From contig NZ_JAVTJJ010000013.1 of the NCBI RefSeq assembly GCF_031843945.1, positions 3,956-67,955 of the forward strand: a DNA stretch of 64,000 nt, given 5' to 3'. Each line of letters begins with the position of its first letter. Position 1 is the stretch's first letter. The notes under the pieces are model-generated. The model worked only from the letters and a program-made list of their open reading frames with translations. It ran no database searches and was not told the DNA's origin. Made by a program: the position numbers and the translations under genes. The DNA comes from Paracidovorax sp031843945. GTDB lineage: Bacteria; Pseudomonadota; Gammaproteobacteria; Burkholderiales; Burkholderiaceae_C. Shown here piece by piece: positions 33,338 to 42,555 of this stretch.

Positions 33338-35755
33338 GTGAGCCTGCCCACAGACGACACCGCGCAGCCGGTCATCAGCCAGCTGGAGCATTTCGACACC
33401 GCGAGCGGCTCGGCCGCCGAGCGCCTTTTCTTCAACCACCGCCCGTGGGTTTTGTTGCTCAGCCTGATCGCCACGCTGGTGCTGGGCTGGCAGGCTCTGG
33501 CCATCCAGCTGTCCGCCAGCTACGACAAGACCATCCCCACGCGCCATCCCTACATCGTCAACTTCCTGGAGCAGCGCGACCAGCTCGGTGGCGGGGGCAA
33601 TGCGCTGCGTATCGCAGTGGCGGCACGCGAGGGCACCATCCTGGACAAGGCGTATCTGGAAACGCTGCGCCAAATCAGCGATGAGCTATTTTTGATGCCC
33701 GGCGTGGACCGCCCTTTCCTCAAGTCGCTGTGGACCAGCAACACCCGCTGGGTCGCCGTGACGGAAGACGGGCTGGATGGCGACACGGTGATGAGCGACA
33801 GCTACGACGGCAGCGCTGAATCGATGGTGGCGGTGCGCGCCAACATCGAGCGCTCCGGTGAGATCGGCCAGCTCGTCGCGGCCGACTTCAAGAGCACCAT
33901 TGTCTACGTGCCGCTGCTCGACAAAGACCCGCGCACCGGCCAGGCGCTGGATTATGGCGAGCTGGGCCGCCAGCTCGAAGCCCTGCGAGACCGCCACAGC
34001 AGCGACCGTGTAGCGTTGCACATCACAGGCTTTGCCAAGGTGATGGGCGACCTGATCGAAGGCGTGCGCCTGGTGGCGGTGTTCTTTGCGCTGGCCCTTT
34101 TGATTTGCGGGGGCGTGCTGTTTGCCTACACCCGCTGCGCGCGCTCGACCTTCATCGTGGTCGCGTGCTCGCTCGTCGCAGTGGTGTGGCAGCTGGGGCT
34201 GTTGCGCTTGCTGGGCCAGGCCCTTGACCCTTACTCAGTGCTGGTTCCCTTCCTGGTGTTTGCCATCGGCATGAGCCATGGTGCGCAGAAGATGAACGGC
34301 ATCCTGCAAGACGTGGGGCGCGGCACGCACCGCGTGGTGGCCGCGCGCTACACGTTCCGCCGCCTCTTTATGGCAGGGCTTACAGCGCTGCTCTGCGACG
34401 CGGTGGGCTTTGCCGTGCTGGCGCTGATCGACATACGCGTCATTCAGGACCTGGCTGCCAACGCCAGCATCGGCGTGGCAGTGCTGGTGTTCACCAACCT
34501 GGTGCTGCTGCCCGTGCTGCTGTCGTACCTGGGTGTGAGCCCGCAGGCGGCGCAGCGCAGCCTGCGGCAGGAACAGGCGGGCGAGCTGCGTGGCGCCTGG
34601 GGCTGGCTGGCGCAGTTCACACAACGGCGCCCTGCGCTCATCGCCATCGCCGCATCGGTCGTGCTGCTGGCGGGGTCGGTGGCGCTGTCGATGCGCATTC
34701 AGGTCGGCGATCTGGACGCCGGCGCACCCGAGCTGCGCGCCGACTCCCGCTACAACCGCGACAACGCCTACATCACACAGAACTACGCGGCGAGCACCGA
34801 CATCCTCACCGTGATGGTGACATCGCCCGACGACCAGTGCACCCGCTATGCCACGCTGGGCCAGGTGGATGAACTGGCCTGGCGGCTGCAGCAGCTGCCC
34901 GGCGTGGAGGGCACGCAGTCCATGGCGGGGCTGGCAAAACTGGCCATGGTCGGTTTCAACGAAGGCAACTTCAAGTGGTATGAACTGATCGCCAACGACC
35001 AGGCGCTGGGCGGCGTACAGGCCATCGCACCACGCGAACTGCTCAACAAGGCCTGTTCGTTTCTCAGCCTGCATGTCTTCTTGAAGGACCACAAGGCAAG
35101 CACGCTGGACCGCGTGGTCGCAGAAGTAGAGGCCTTCAAGGCATCGCGCCCACCGTCGGACGTGCGCTTTTTGCTGGCAGCCGGCCCTGCAGGCGTGGAA
35201 GCCGCCACCAACCTGGTAGTGCGCAAGGCGATGCGCGAGATGCTGCTGTGGGTCTACGGAGCAGTCATCTTGCTGTGCTGGATCACCTTCCGCTCGTGGC
35301 GCGCCACCGTGGTTGCCGTGCTTCCGTTGGTGCTGACGTCGATGCTGTGCGAAGCCTTGATGGTGCTGCTGGGCATGGGCGTGAAGGTGGCGACGCTGCC
35401 GGTGATCGCGCTGGGGGTGGGAATCGGTGTGGATTACGCGCTCTACGTGCTCGCCGTCATGCTGCAGCGCCTGCGCCGGGGCGACACGGTGGACCAGGCT
35501 TACCGCGCGGCCTTGCAGTTCACGGGTCGCGTGGTCATGCTGACCGGTCTCACCCTGGCGCTGGCCGTGGGCACGTGGTTCTTCAGTCCCATCAAGTTCC
35601 AGGCAGACATGGGCGTTCTGCTGGCCTTCATGTTCCTCTGGAACATGGTGGGCGCCCTGGTGTTGCTGCCGGCGCTTGCGCACTTTTTGCTGCCGCCTCT
35701 GCGCCACATGCCAGCCACCGTGCCCGCCGGGCCAGGGCGCTCCAATCCGGCCTGA
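33338..35755 (+). CDS. RND/MMPL superfamily transporter
   Basis: An 805-residue inner-membrane RND-superfamily protein with two halves of one plus five helices. The first helix is at about 37-57 (WVLLLSLIATLVLGWQALAI) and the first bundle at about 240-420, with FAIGMSHGAQKMNGI. The second half starts at about 435 and its bundle at about 640-790 has LPVIALGVGIGVDYALYVLA, the GxxxD stretch typical of proton-driven MMPL/SSD proteins. It likely moves a hydrophobic aromatic or lipid-like compound. It starts with GTG at 33338 after a 75-bp gap and closes the calA operon; DUF1302-DUF1329-YCF48-RND form a recurring set. Confidence 0.9.
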   Translation: MSLPTDDTAQPVISQLEHFDTASGSAAERLFFNHRPWVLLLSLIATLVLGWQALAIQLSASYDKTIPTRHPYIVNFLEQRDQLGGGGNALRIAVAAREGTILDKAYLETLRQISDELFLMPGVDRPFLKSLWTSNTRWVAVTEDGLDGDTVMSDSYDGSAESMVAVRANIERSGEIGQLVAADFKSTIVYVPLLDKDPRTGQALDYGELGRQLEALRDRHSSDRVALHITGFAKVMGDLIEGVRLVAVFFALALLICGGVLFAYTRCARSTFIVVACSLVAVVWQLGLLRLLGQALDPYSVLVPFLVFAIGMSHGAQKMNGILQDVGRGTHRVVAARYTFRRLFMAGLTALLCDAVGFAVLALIDIRVIQDLAANASIGVAVLVFTNLVLLPVLLSYLGVSPQAAQRSLRQEQAGELRGAWGWLAQFTQRRPALIAIAASVVLLAGSVALSMRIQVGDLDAGAPELRADSRYNRDNAYITQNYAASTDILTVMVTSPDDQCTRYATLGQVDELAWRLQQLPGVEGTQSMAGLAKLAMVGFNEGNFKWYELIANDQALGGVQAIAPRELLNKACSFLSLHVFLKDHKASTLDRVVAEVEAFKASRPPSDVRFLLAAGPAGVEAATNLVVRKAMREMLLWVYGAVILLCWITFRSWRATVVAVLPLVLTSMLCEALMVLLGMGVKVATLPVIALGVGIGVDYALYVLAVMLQRLRRGDTVDQAYRAALQFTGRVVMLTGLTLALAVGTWFFSPIKFQADMGVLLAFMFLWNMVGALVLLPALAHFLLPPLRHMPATVPAGPGRSNPA

Positions 35756-35986
35756 GCCGGCAACCGTGACGGGGCGGGCGCGGCGGCGCCCCCCCCGATT
35801 CAGGCCCCAGCTTCAGCTCCAGCGCGCGCCTCGGCCTGACGGCCCGCTGACAAGCGCCGTCCTACGTTGCGCGGCGCGCGCGGCCGACAGCGCCCCCATG
35901 GGCGGGTGCCATCAGATGGCGAACATGTGGCCGGACGACAGTCGCTCCGGCTTGCCCGTTCACCCCCACACCCACGGAGGTATGCC

Positions 35987-36313
35987 ATGCCCCAAGCAGC
36001 CTGGAGCGCCAAGCGCGAACGCCAGTACGACCACATCAAGGACAGCCTGAAGGAGCGCGGGCGCAGCACCAAGACGGCGGAATCCATCGCCGCGCGCACG
36101 GACAACAAAGAACGCGCACAGCACGGCGAGGCGAAGAAAGCCAACCCCAAGACCGTGCGCGACACGCCCGCATCCGTTCGCGGGGGCCAGCGGTCACATG
36201 CCGGCGCGCAGGGCCGCACGCGCGAGCAGTTGTACGAAGAAGCCCGCAAGAAAGGCATTGCGGGTCGCTCCAAGATGAACAAGGCCGAACTGGAAAAAGC
36301 CGTCGGGCGTTGA
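35987..36313 (+). CDS. Small charged protein with Rho-N/SAP-like C-terminal motif
   Basis: A 108-residue very basic, hydrophilic protein: MPQAAWSAKRERQYDHIKDS, repeated K/R/E-rich runs, then REQLYEEARKKGIAGRSKMN and KAELEKAVGR, a helix-turn-helix-like LEM/SAP/Rho-N motif often found in small nucleic-acid-binding proteins. GGAGG lies 6 nt before the ATG at 35987. Similar proteins are often labelled plasmid stabilisation or Rho N-terminal domain proteins. It stands alone; a stress role is possible but not shown. Confidence 0.82.
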   Translation: MPQAAWSAKRERQYDHIKDSLKERGRSTKTAESIAARTDNKERAQHGEAKKANPKTVRDTPASVRGGQRSHAGAQGRTREQLYEEARKKGIAGRSKMNKAELEKAVGR

Positions 36314-36324
36314 GTCTCATCATC

Positions 36325-36378
36325 TGCTATTAATAATATAGCTGCTCGCGCTTTCGCTTCAAGGGCTAGAGGCCTAAA
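36325..36378. repeat. Dispersed repeat copy between 36.31 and 36.47 kb
   Basis: The copy holds CTATTAATAATATAGCTGCT, CGCGCTTTCGCTTCAAGGGC and TAGAGGCC, a diverged form of the family seen at 7.2 and 55.9 kb. It lies between the convergent ends of the small Rho-N-like gene and the response regulator gene. Confidence 0.65.
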
Positions 36379-36466
36379 ACGCTCAAAATAAGCTATTGGC
36401 ACATCTCGCAGAACGACGAGAGCCCCGGGACGCACGCCACGGCCTCTCGGCCTGCCTGAAGCACGG

Positions 36467-37516
<1,050 letters not shown>

Positions 37517-37529
37517 CGGTGTTCCATAT

Positions 37530-40500
37530 TCAGGTGCCGGAAGGTGCCGACACTGCGGCCGGGAACATTCGGCCTACGGCTTCGAAATCGAACTGCCGCG
37601 CGAGCGTGCGGGCTTCTGCCACCCACGCCGCACATTCGGGCTGCGCAGCCTCGATGGCGGCGAGCTGGTTCAACACGCCCCGGTAATAGCCCAGCGCCAC
37701 GGCTTCGGCCAGCGGCGGCAGTCGCGCTGCATCGGGCGCCATCACGGGCGTCGCCGCAGCCGTGACAAAGGCCACGTCGGACTGCGTTGGCACGGCGGCG
37801 GCATCCAGCCATTGCAGCTCCAGGCGCCGCTCCAGCCAGTCCAGCAGTTCGCTATGGCGCACGGGCTTGACGATGAAGTCCTCCGGCCGAATGCCCACAT
37901 CGTTCTCCAGCCCCTTGTCGAAGGCATTGGCCGAAACGACGGCAACGTGCGTGTGCTCATGGCCGGCCGCGCGCAGACGGCGAATGGTCTCCCAGCCGTC
38001 GATGCCGGGCATGGCGAGATCCATCAACACCACGTCGGGCCGGTAGCCTGCGGCCAGCAGGTCGAGCGCGTCGTGGCCGCTGGCGGCGGTGCGCAGATCG
38101 AAGCCGATGGGGCCGAGCAACTGCACCAGCAGTTCGCGGTCGGCCTCTTCGTTGTCCACCACCAGCACCTGGCGACGCGGTCCCGCGTAGCCGCGACGTA
38201 CGGATCGCGCTCGGGCCACGGGCTGCTCGGCGCCCAGCGCGCCCGGATGCACTTCGGGCAGGAACAGGCGTATGCGGAACAGCGCCCCGGCGCCCGGGTG
38301 GCTGGTCACGGTCATCTCGCCGCCCATCAGCTCGGTCAGCATCTTGGCGATGGTCAGCCCCAGGCCGGCACCTGGTGCGGTGCCCTGGCTGCTGGCCGCG
38401 CCGCGCGCGAAGGGCTCGAAGATGCTGGCGCGCTCGGCTTCTGTCAGGCCAGGGCCGCTGTCCTCGATCTCGATCAGGGCGAGTTCGCGCGCATGCCGCA
38501 CGCTCAGACGGACATGGCCGCTGGCGGTGAACTTGATGGCGTTGCCGATCAGGTTGATGAGGATCTGCCGCACCCGCCTGTCGTCGCCGCGCACCACTTC
38601 GGGCAGCACGCCCTGCGGGTCGAACTGAAACTGCAGCCCCTTGGCGCGCGCCTGCGGCTCGAACATTTCGCACATCTCGTGCACGCAGTCGGCAAAGCGC
38701 ATGGGCTTGACCTGCAAGGTGAGCTTGCCGCTCTCGATGCGGGCAATGTCCAGCGTGCCCTCGATCAGCGACAGCAGATGCTCGCCCCCGCGCCGGATCA
38801 CGCCCACTGCCTGCTGGCGGTGCGGCGGCACTGCCGTGTCTTCGCCCATCAGCTGTGCGTAGCCCAGGATGCTGTTGAGCGGCGTACGCAGCTCGTGGCT
38901 GATGGCGCTGATGTAGCGGCTCTTGGCCTGGTTGGCCTGGTCGGCGAGCTTGCGGGCGTGCTCGGCCTCTTCACGCGCTTCTTCCGCCACGCCGCGTGCC
39001 TGCTCGGCCGTGCGGCGGGCGTCCTGCAGGGCTTCGTCGGTGCGGCGGTGAAGGGTGATTTCGCGCTGCAGCAGGTGGGTCTGGCGGTTGGACTCTTCCT
39101 GCGCGACCTTGCGGCTGGTGTGCGCCAGCACCAGCCACCAGGCGACGATGCCCGAGATGACCAGCAGCGCAAGATAGGCTTTGAGCAGCCCTGAGCGCAG
39201 CGCCGCCACCGGCGCGCCGGCAGGCCCGACCGATTGCAGTTCCTGGTGATAGAACAGGCCGAACACGGCGGCCAGCAGCGGCGCGATGACCAGCATCAGC
39301 AACAGAAAGTGGCCCAGGCCGGTGTCGAGCAGGCGCCACGCCCGGCGCGGCAATAGCCAGCGCAGCGCAGCGCTCCACTGCACGGCCAGGTGCGCATGCG
39401 GTTTGCACATGTCGCCGCAACGCGCATCCAGGGTGCAACACAGCGAGCAGATGGCGCCGCGGTAGGCCGGGCACTGCGCCATGTCGGGCGCTTCGTACTC
39501 GCGCTCGCACACCACGCAGCGCTGCACGCCAGCCGGATCGCCAATAACCACGGCAGGACGCGCCAGGTAATAACGCCCGCGCGTGGCCCAGGCGATGAGC
39601 GGCGCGCTGACGAATGCCGTCACCATGGCGATGACGGCTGAGAAAGCCTGCGCCAGCGGCCCGAAAAACCCCAGGTGCGCCCCGATGGACAAAGCCGATG
39701 CCAGCACCATCGCGCCCACGCCCACCGGGTTGATGTCGTAGAGGTGCGCGCGCTTGAACTCGATGCCCTTCGGCGACAGGCCCAGCGGCTTGTTCACCAC
39801 CAGGTCGGCCACCACGGCCATCATCCAGGCGATGGCGATGTTGGAGTAAAGCCCCAGCACCTGGCCCAGCGCCTTGAAGACGTTCATCTCCATCAGCATG
39901 AAGGCGATGAGCGTGTTGAACACCACCCACACCACGCGGCCCGGGTGGCTGTGGGTCAGGCGCGAGAAAAAGTTGCTCCACGCAAGCGAGCCCGCGTAGG
40001 CGTTGGTCACGTTGATCTTGATCTGCGAGACCACGACGAACAGCGCGGTGGCCGCCACCGCCCAGCCGTAGTGCGGAAAGACGTATTCATAGGCCGCCAG
40101 GTACATCTGGTTCGGGTCCACCGCACGCTCCACCGGCACCATGTGGGTGATGGCAAGGTAGGCCAGCAGCGCGCCGCCCAACATCTTGATCACCCCCAGC
40201 ACCACCCAGCCCGGCCCGCCCATCAGGACGCCGAGCCACCAGCGGCCGCGCCGGGCGGGCGTGTGCGCCGGCATGAAGCGCAGGTAGTCGGCCTGCTCCC
40301 CCATCTGGGTAATCAGCGCAATGCCGACGGTCAGAGCCGCACCAAACAGGGGCAGGCTGAACGCCGCACCGGAACCAGATTCACCACCGTAGTGCAGAAC
40401 ACCAGAAAACGCACCAGGTTCGCGCACCCATACGAAGACGAACGGCACCACCAGCATCACCAGCCACAGCGGCTGTGTCCACATCTGCAGCCGGCTGATG

Positions 40501-41063
40501 GCCGACACGCCATGCGTCACCAGCGGAATCACCACCAACGCGCAGATCAGGTACCCCCAGCGCGGGGGAATGTCGAGCGCCAGCTCCAGCGCGTAGGCCA
40601 TCACGGCCGCCTCCAGCGCGAAGAAGATGAAGGTGAATGTGGCGTAGATCAGCGACGTGATGGTGGAGCCGATGTAGCCGAAGCCCGCGCCGCGCGTAAG
40701 CAGGTCCATGTCCACGCCGTGCCGCGCGGCATACACGCTGATCGGCCAGCCGGCCATAAAGATGATGAGCCCGGTGGCCAATATCGCCCAGAAGGCATTG
40801 GCCCAGCCGTACTGCACCAGCAGCGTGGCACCCACCGCCTCCAGCACCAAAAACGAAGCGGCGCCGAACGCCGTATTGGCCACCCGCCATTCAGACCAGC
40901 GGCGAAAGCGCTGGGGCGTGAAGCGCAGCGCGTAGTCCTCCATGGTCTCGGTGGCCACCCAGCTGTTGTAGTCGCGGCGCACCTTGACGACCTGCTGCGG
41001 CACGGCGTCCAGCGGCGGATGAGCTGCGTCGGCGGTCAGGGCTGGGGGGTGTACGGGCGGCAT
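37530..41063 (-). CDS. Hybrid histidine kinase with N-terminal nucleobase/cation symporter (NCS1) permease domain
   Basis: An 1177-residue protein with permease, signalling and receiver parts. Residues about 60-505 form an NCS1 cytosine/purine permease-like module of about 12 helices (RRWSEWRVANTAFGAASFLV, TRGAGFGYIGSTITSLIYA, KINVTNAYAGSLAWSNFF). Then comes a Cys-rich knot at 516-553 (CVVC, C, CSLCC, C, C), two helices (about 585-605 and 625-647), a coiled coil, HisKA (SHELRTPLNS, His about 723), HATPase (NLIGNAIKF, DSGPGL, GAGLGLTIA) and a receiver (VVLMDLAMPG, Asp about 1015). A short C-terminal tail follows. It probably senses an external nitrogenous solute. The ATG at 41063 is one of several possible starts; an upstream in-frame ATG lies at 41132. 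Confidence 0.92.
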   Translation of the reverse strand: MPPVHPPALTADAAHPPLDAVPQQVVKVRRDYNSWVATETMEDYALRFTPQRFRRWSEWRVANTAFGAASFLVLEAVGATLLVQYGWANAFWAILATGLIIFMAGWPISVYAARHGVDMDLLTRGAGFGYIGSTITSLIYATFTFIFFALEAAVMAYALELALDIPPRWGYLICALVVIPLVTHGVSAISRLQMWTQPLWLVMLVVPFVFVWVREPGAFSGVLHYGGESGSGAAFSLPLFGAALTVGIALITQMGEQADYLRFMPAHTPARRGRWWLGVLMGGPGWVVLGVIKMLGGALLAYLAITHMVPVERAVDPNQMYLAAYEYVFPHYGWAVAATALFVVVSQIKINVTNAYAGSLAWSNFFSRLTHSHPGRVVWVVFNTLIAFMLMEMNVFKALGQVLGLYSNIAIAWMMAVVADLVVNKPLGLSPKGIEFKRAHLYDINPVGVGAMVLASALSIGAHLGFFGPLAQAFSAVIAMVTAFVSAPLIAWATRGRYYLARPAVVIGDPAGVQRCVVCEREYEAPDMAQCPAYRGAICSLCCTLDARCGDMCKPHAHLAVQWSAALRWLLPRRAWRLLDTGLGHFLLLMLVIAPLLAAVFGLFYHQELQSVGPAGAPVAALRSGLLKAYLALLVISGIVAWWLVLAHTSRKVAQEESNRQTHLLQREITLHRRTDEALQDARRTAEQARGVAEEAREEAEHARKLADQANQAKSRYISAISHELRTPLNSILGYAQLMGEDTAVPPHRQQAVGVIRRGGEHLLSLIEGTLDIARIESGKLTLQVKPMRFADCVHEMCEMFEPQARAKGLQFQFDPQGVLPEVVRGDDRRVRQILINLIGNAIKFTASGHVRLSVRHARELALIEIEDSGPGLTEAERASIFEPFARGAASSQGTAPGAGLGLTIAKMLTELMGGEMTVTSHPGAGALFRIRLFLPEVHPGALGAEQPVARARSVRRGYAGPRRQVLVVDNEEADRELLVQLLGPIGFDLRTAASGHDALDLLAAGYRPDVVLMDLAMPGIDGWETIRRLRAAGHEHTHVAVVSANAFDKGLENDVGIRPEDFIVKPVRHSELLDWLERRLELQWLDAAAVPTQSDVAFVTAAATPVMAPDAARLPPLAEAVALGYYRGVLNQLAAIEAAQPECAAWVAEARTLARQFDFEAVGRMFPAAVSAPSGT

Positions 41064-41098
41064 GGCGGCGACTGGCGGGGTGCAGGTTCCATGCCATC

Positions 41099-41111
41099 GG
41101 CGGACTCCGCC
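41099..41111. promoter_or_regulatory. Palindrome in the kinase-urease divergent region
   Basis: GGCGGA-C-TCCGCC is a perfect 6-1-6 palindrome, 35 bp upstream of the sigma-54 box and 36 bp from the kinase start. It could be a binding site for the neighbouring response regulator or for NtrC-like proteins; it does not match the NtrC consensus. In high-G+C DNA such a palindrome may be chance. Confidence 0.3.
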
Positions 41112-41145
41112 CGGGCGCACGGTCACCGCCATTTGGCGTATGGAC

Positions 41146-41161
41146 GGGCACGGCGCTTGCT
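41146..41161 (+). promoter_or_regulatory. Sigma-54 promoter of the urease operon
   Basis: GGGCACGGCGCTTGCT differs from the -24/-12 consensus TGGCACRNNNNTTGCW only at the first base. Spacing is exact. Transcription would start near 41173, about 70 bp before ureA. Nitrogen-controlled (NtrC/sigma-54) urease expression would fit this placement. Confidence 0.75.
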
Positions 41162-41244
41162 GAATACGATGCGGCCTGCGCTCGCTCATGCGCCTTCATG
41201 CCTTCATTCATCCTCCCGCTCTTACCGATCTTCCCGGCCACGCC

Positions 41245-41547
41245 ATGGAACTCACCCCCCGCGAAAAAGACAAGCTGCTCATCTTCACCGCCGCTCTGCT
41301 GGCCGAGCGGCGACGCGCGCGCGGGCTCAAGCTCAACTACCCCGAAGCGCTGGCACTCATCAGTGCCGCCGTGATGGAAGGCGCGCGCGATGGCAAGACG
41401 GTGGCGCAGCTGATGAGCGAAGGCCGCTCCATCCTCACGCGGGCAGACGTGATGGAAGGCGTGCCGGAGATGATTCCCGACATTCAGGTGGAAGCCACCT
41501 TCCCGGACGGCACCAAGCTCGTCACGGTGCATCAGCCCATCATCTGA
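41245..41547 (+). CDS. ureA: Urease gamma subunit
   Basis: A 100-residue UreA, the standard length, beginning MELTPREKDKLLIFTAALLA and containing RARGLKLNYPEALALISAAV, EGARDGKTVAQLMSEGR, VPEMIPDIQVEATFPDGTKL and VHQPI. It forms the (alpha-beta-gamma)3 urease with UreB and UreC, hydrolysing urea to ammonia and carbamate in the cytoplasm. The ATG at 41245 was chosen by homology over an earlier in-frame ATG. It is the first gene of ureA-ureJ-ureB-lysE-ureC-ureE-ureF-ureG and lies downstream of a sigma-54 promoter. Confidence 0.98.
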   Translation: MELTPREKDKLLIFTAALLAERRRARGLKLNYPEALALISAAVMEGARDGKTVAQLMSEGRSILTRADVMEGVPEMIPDIQVEATFPDGTKLVTVHQPII

Positions 41548-41560
41548 CACCCACTTATCA

Positions 41561-41606
41561 AGCCAAATAAGCCTCTAGCGCTTATACCTATTGGACTTTA
41601 TGCTAT
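41561..41606. repeat. Dispersed repeat copy between ureA and ureJ
   Basis: AAATAAGCCTCTAGCGCTTA followed by TACCTATTGGACTTTATGCT matches the left half of the repeat family. It fills the ureA-ureJ gap and ends at the ureJ start codon, so it forms the leader of ureJ. Confidence 0.7.
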
Positions 41607-42201
41607 GAAAAAAGAAGCAAAGCAAATCGCCACCCTCGCCGCCCTCTTGCTGCCCGCTCTGGCCCTGGCACACCCCGGCCACGGCGCTGACGACGTGGTG
41701 CACGCCAGCGCAGGTTTTCTGGACGGCCTGATCCATCCCTTCACCGGGCTTGACCACCTGGCCGCCATGCTGGCCGTGGGCGTATGGAGCGCGCTGGCCG
41801 TGCGGCCCGTGTGGCTGGCACCAGCAGCATTCGTGGCGCTGCTGACGGCAGGTGCGGCGGCGGGCTTTGCCGGCGTGGCCGTGCCGGCCGTGGAACCGAT
41901 GATTGCCGCATCGCTGCTGGTGCTGGGCCTGCTGGTGGCCTGGCGGCGCCATCTGCCGCTGGCCTTGGCGGCGGGGCTGACGGGTGTATTCGCGTTCTTC
42001 CACGGCGCGGCGCACGGCACCGAACTGGCAGGCAGCAGCCAGTGGCTGGCACTGGCCGGCATGGTCATCGCCACGGCCGTGCTGCATGCGGCCGGCGTCG
42101 CGCTGGGCCACGTGGTGATGGCGCGCCACCGCTGGCTTGCCGTGGCCGGCGGCGCGGGTACGGCGCTGCTGGGCGCGGTGCTGCTGGCGCGGCTGGCTTG
42201 A
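41605..42201 (+). CDS. ureJ: HupE/UreJ family protein
   Basis: A 198-residue membrane protein of the HupE/UreJ family: signal-like start (MKKEAKQIATLAALLLPALA), the HPGHG motif, GLIHPFTGLDHLAAMLAVG with the conserved His/Asp, FFHGAAHGTELAG, and six hydrophobic segments. The family is a nickel or cobalt permease and is found in urease and hydrogenase operons, where it supplies nickel to the apoenzyme. It lies between ureA and ureB, as in related Burkholderiales. No Shine-Dalgarno is visible because the repeat at 41561-41606 forms its leader. Confidence 0.93.
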   Translation: MKKEAKQIATLAALLLPALALAHPGHGADDVVHASAGFLDGLIHPFTGLDHLAAMLAVGVWSALAVRPVWLAPAAFVALLTAGAAAGFAGVAVPAVEPMIAASLLVLGLLVAWRRHLPLALAAGLTGVFAFFHGAAHGTELAGSSQWLALAGMVIATAVLHAAGVALGHVVMARHRWLAVAGGAGTALLGAVLLARLA

Positions 42202-42234
42202 TTGCTGCCTTTTCCACCTATGACAGGCACAGCC

Positions 42235-42555
42235 ATGATTCCTGGCGAACTCTTCATCGATGACGGCGAGCATGTGCTCAACCCGGGCCGCCGCACCCTG
42301 ACCACCGTGGTGCGCAACACGGCCGACCGGCCGATTCAGGTCGGCTCGCACTACCACTTTGCCGAGACCAACGGCGCACTCGACTTCGACCGCGCAGCAG
42401 CGCAGGGCATGCGCCTGAACATCGCCAGCGGCACGGCGGTGCGCTTTGAACCTGGGCAGCAGCGCACGGTAGAGCTGGTCGACTACGCGGGTGACCGTGT
42501 GGTGCACGGCTTTCGCGGACTGACGCAAGGGCCGCTGGGCTCATCACCCCGATGA
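42235..42555 (+). CDS. ureB: Urease beta subunit
   Basis: A 106-residue UreB: MIPGELFIDDGEHVLNPGRR, RNTADRPIQVGSHYHFAETN, ALDFDRAAAQGMRLNIASG, TAVRFEPGQQRTVELV and the closing VVHGFRGLTQGPLG. The length is in the usual range of 101-110. The ATG at 42235 starts the conserved MIPGE; another ATG five codons upstream is possible. It overlaps the LysE-type gene by ATGA, so the exporter gene is translationally coupled to ureB. Confidence 0.97.
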   Translation: MIPGELFIDDGEHVLNPGRRTLTTVVRNTADRPIQVGSHYHFAETNGALDFDRAAAQGMRLNIASGTAVRFEPGQQRTVELVDYAGDRVVHGFRGLTQGPLGSSPR

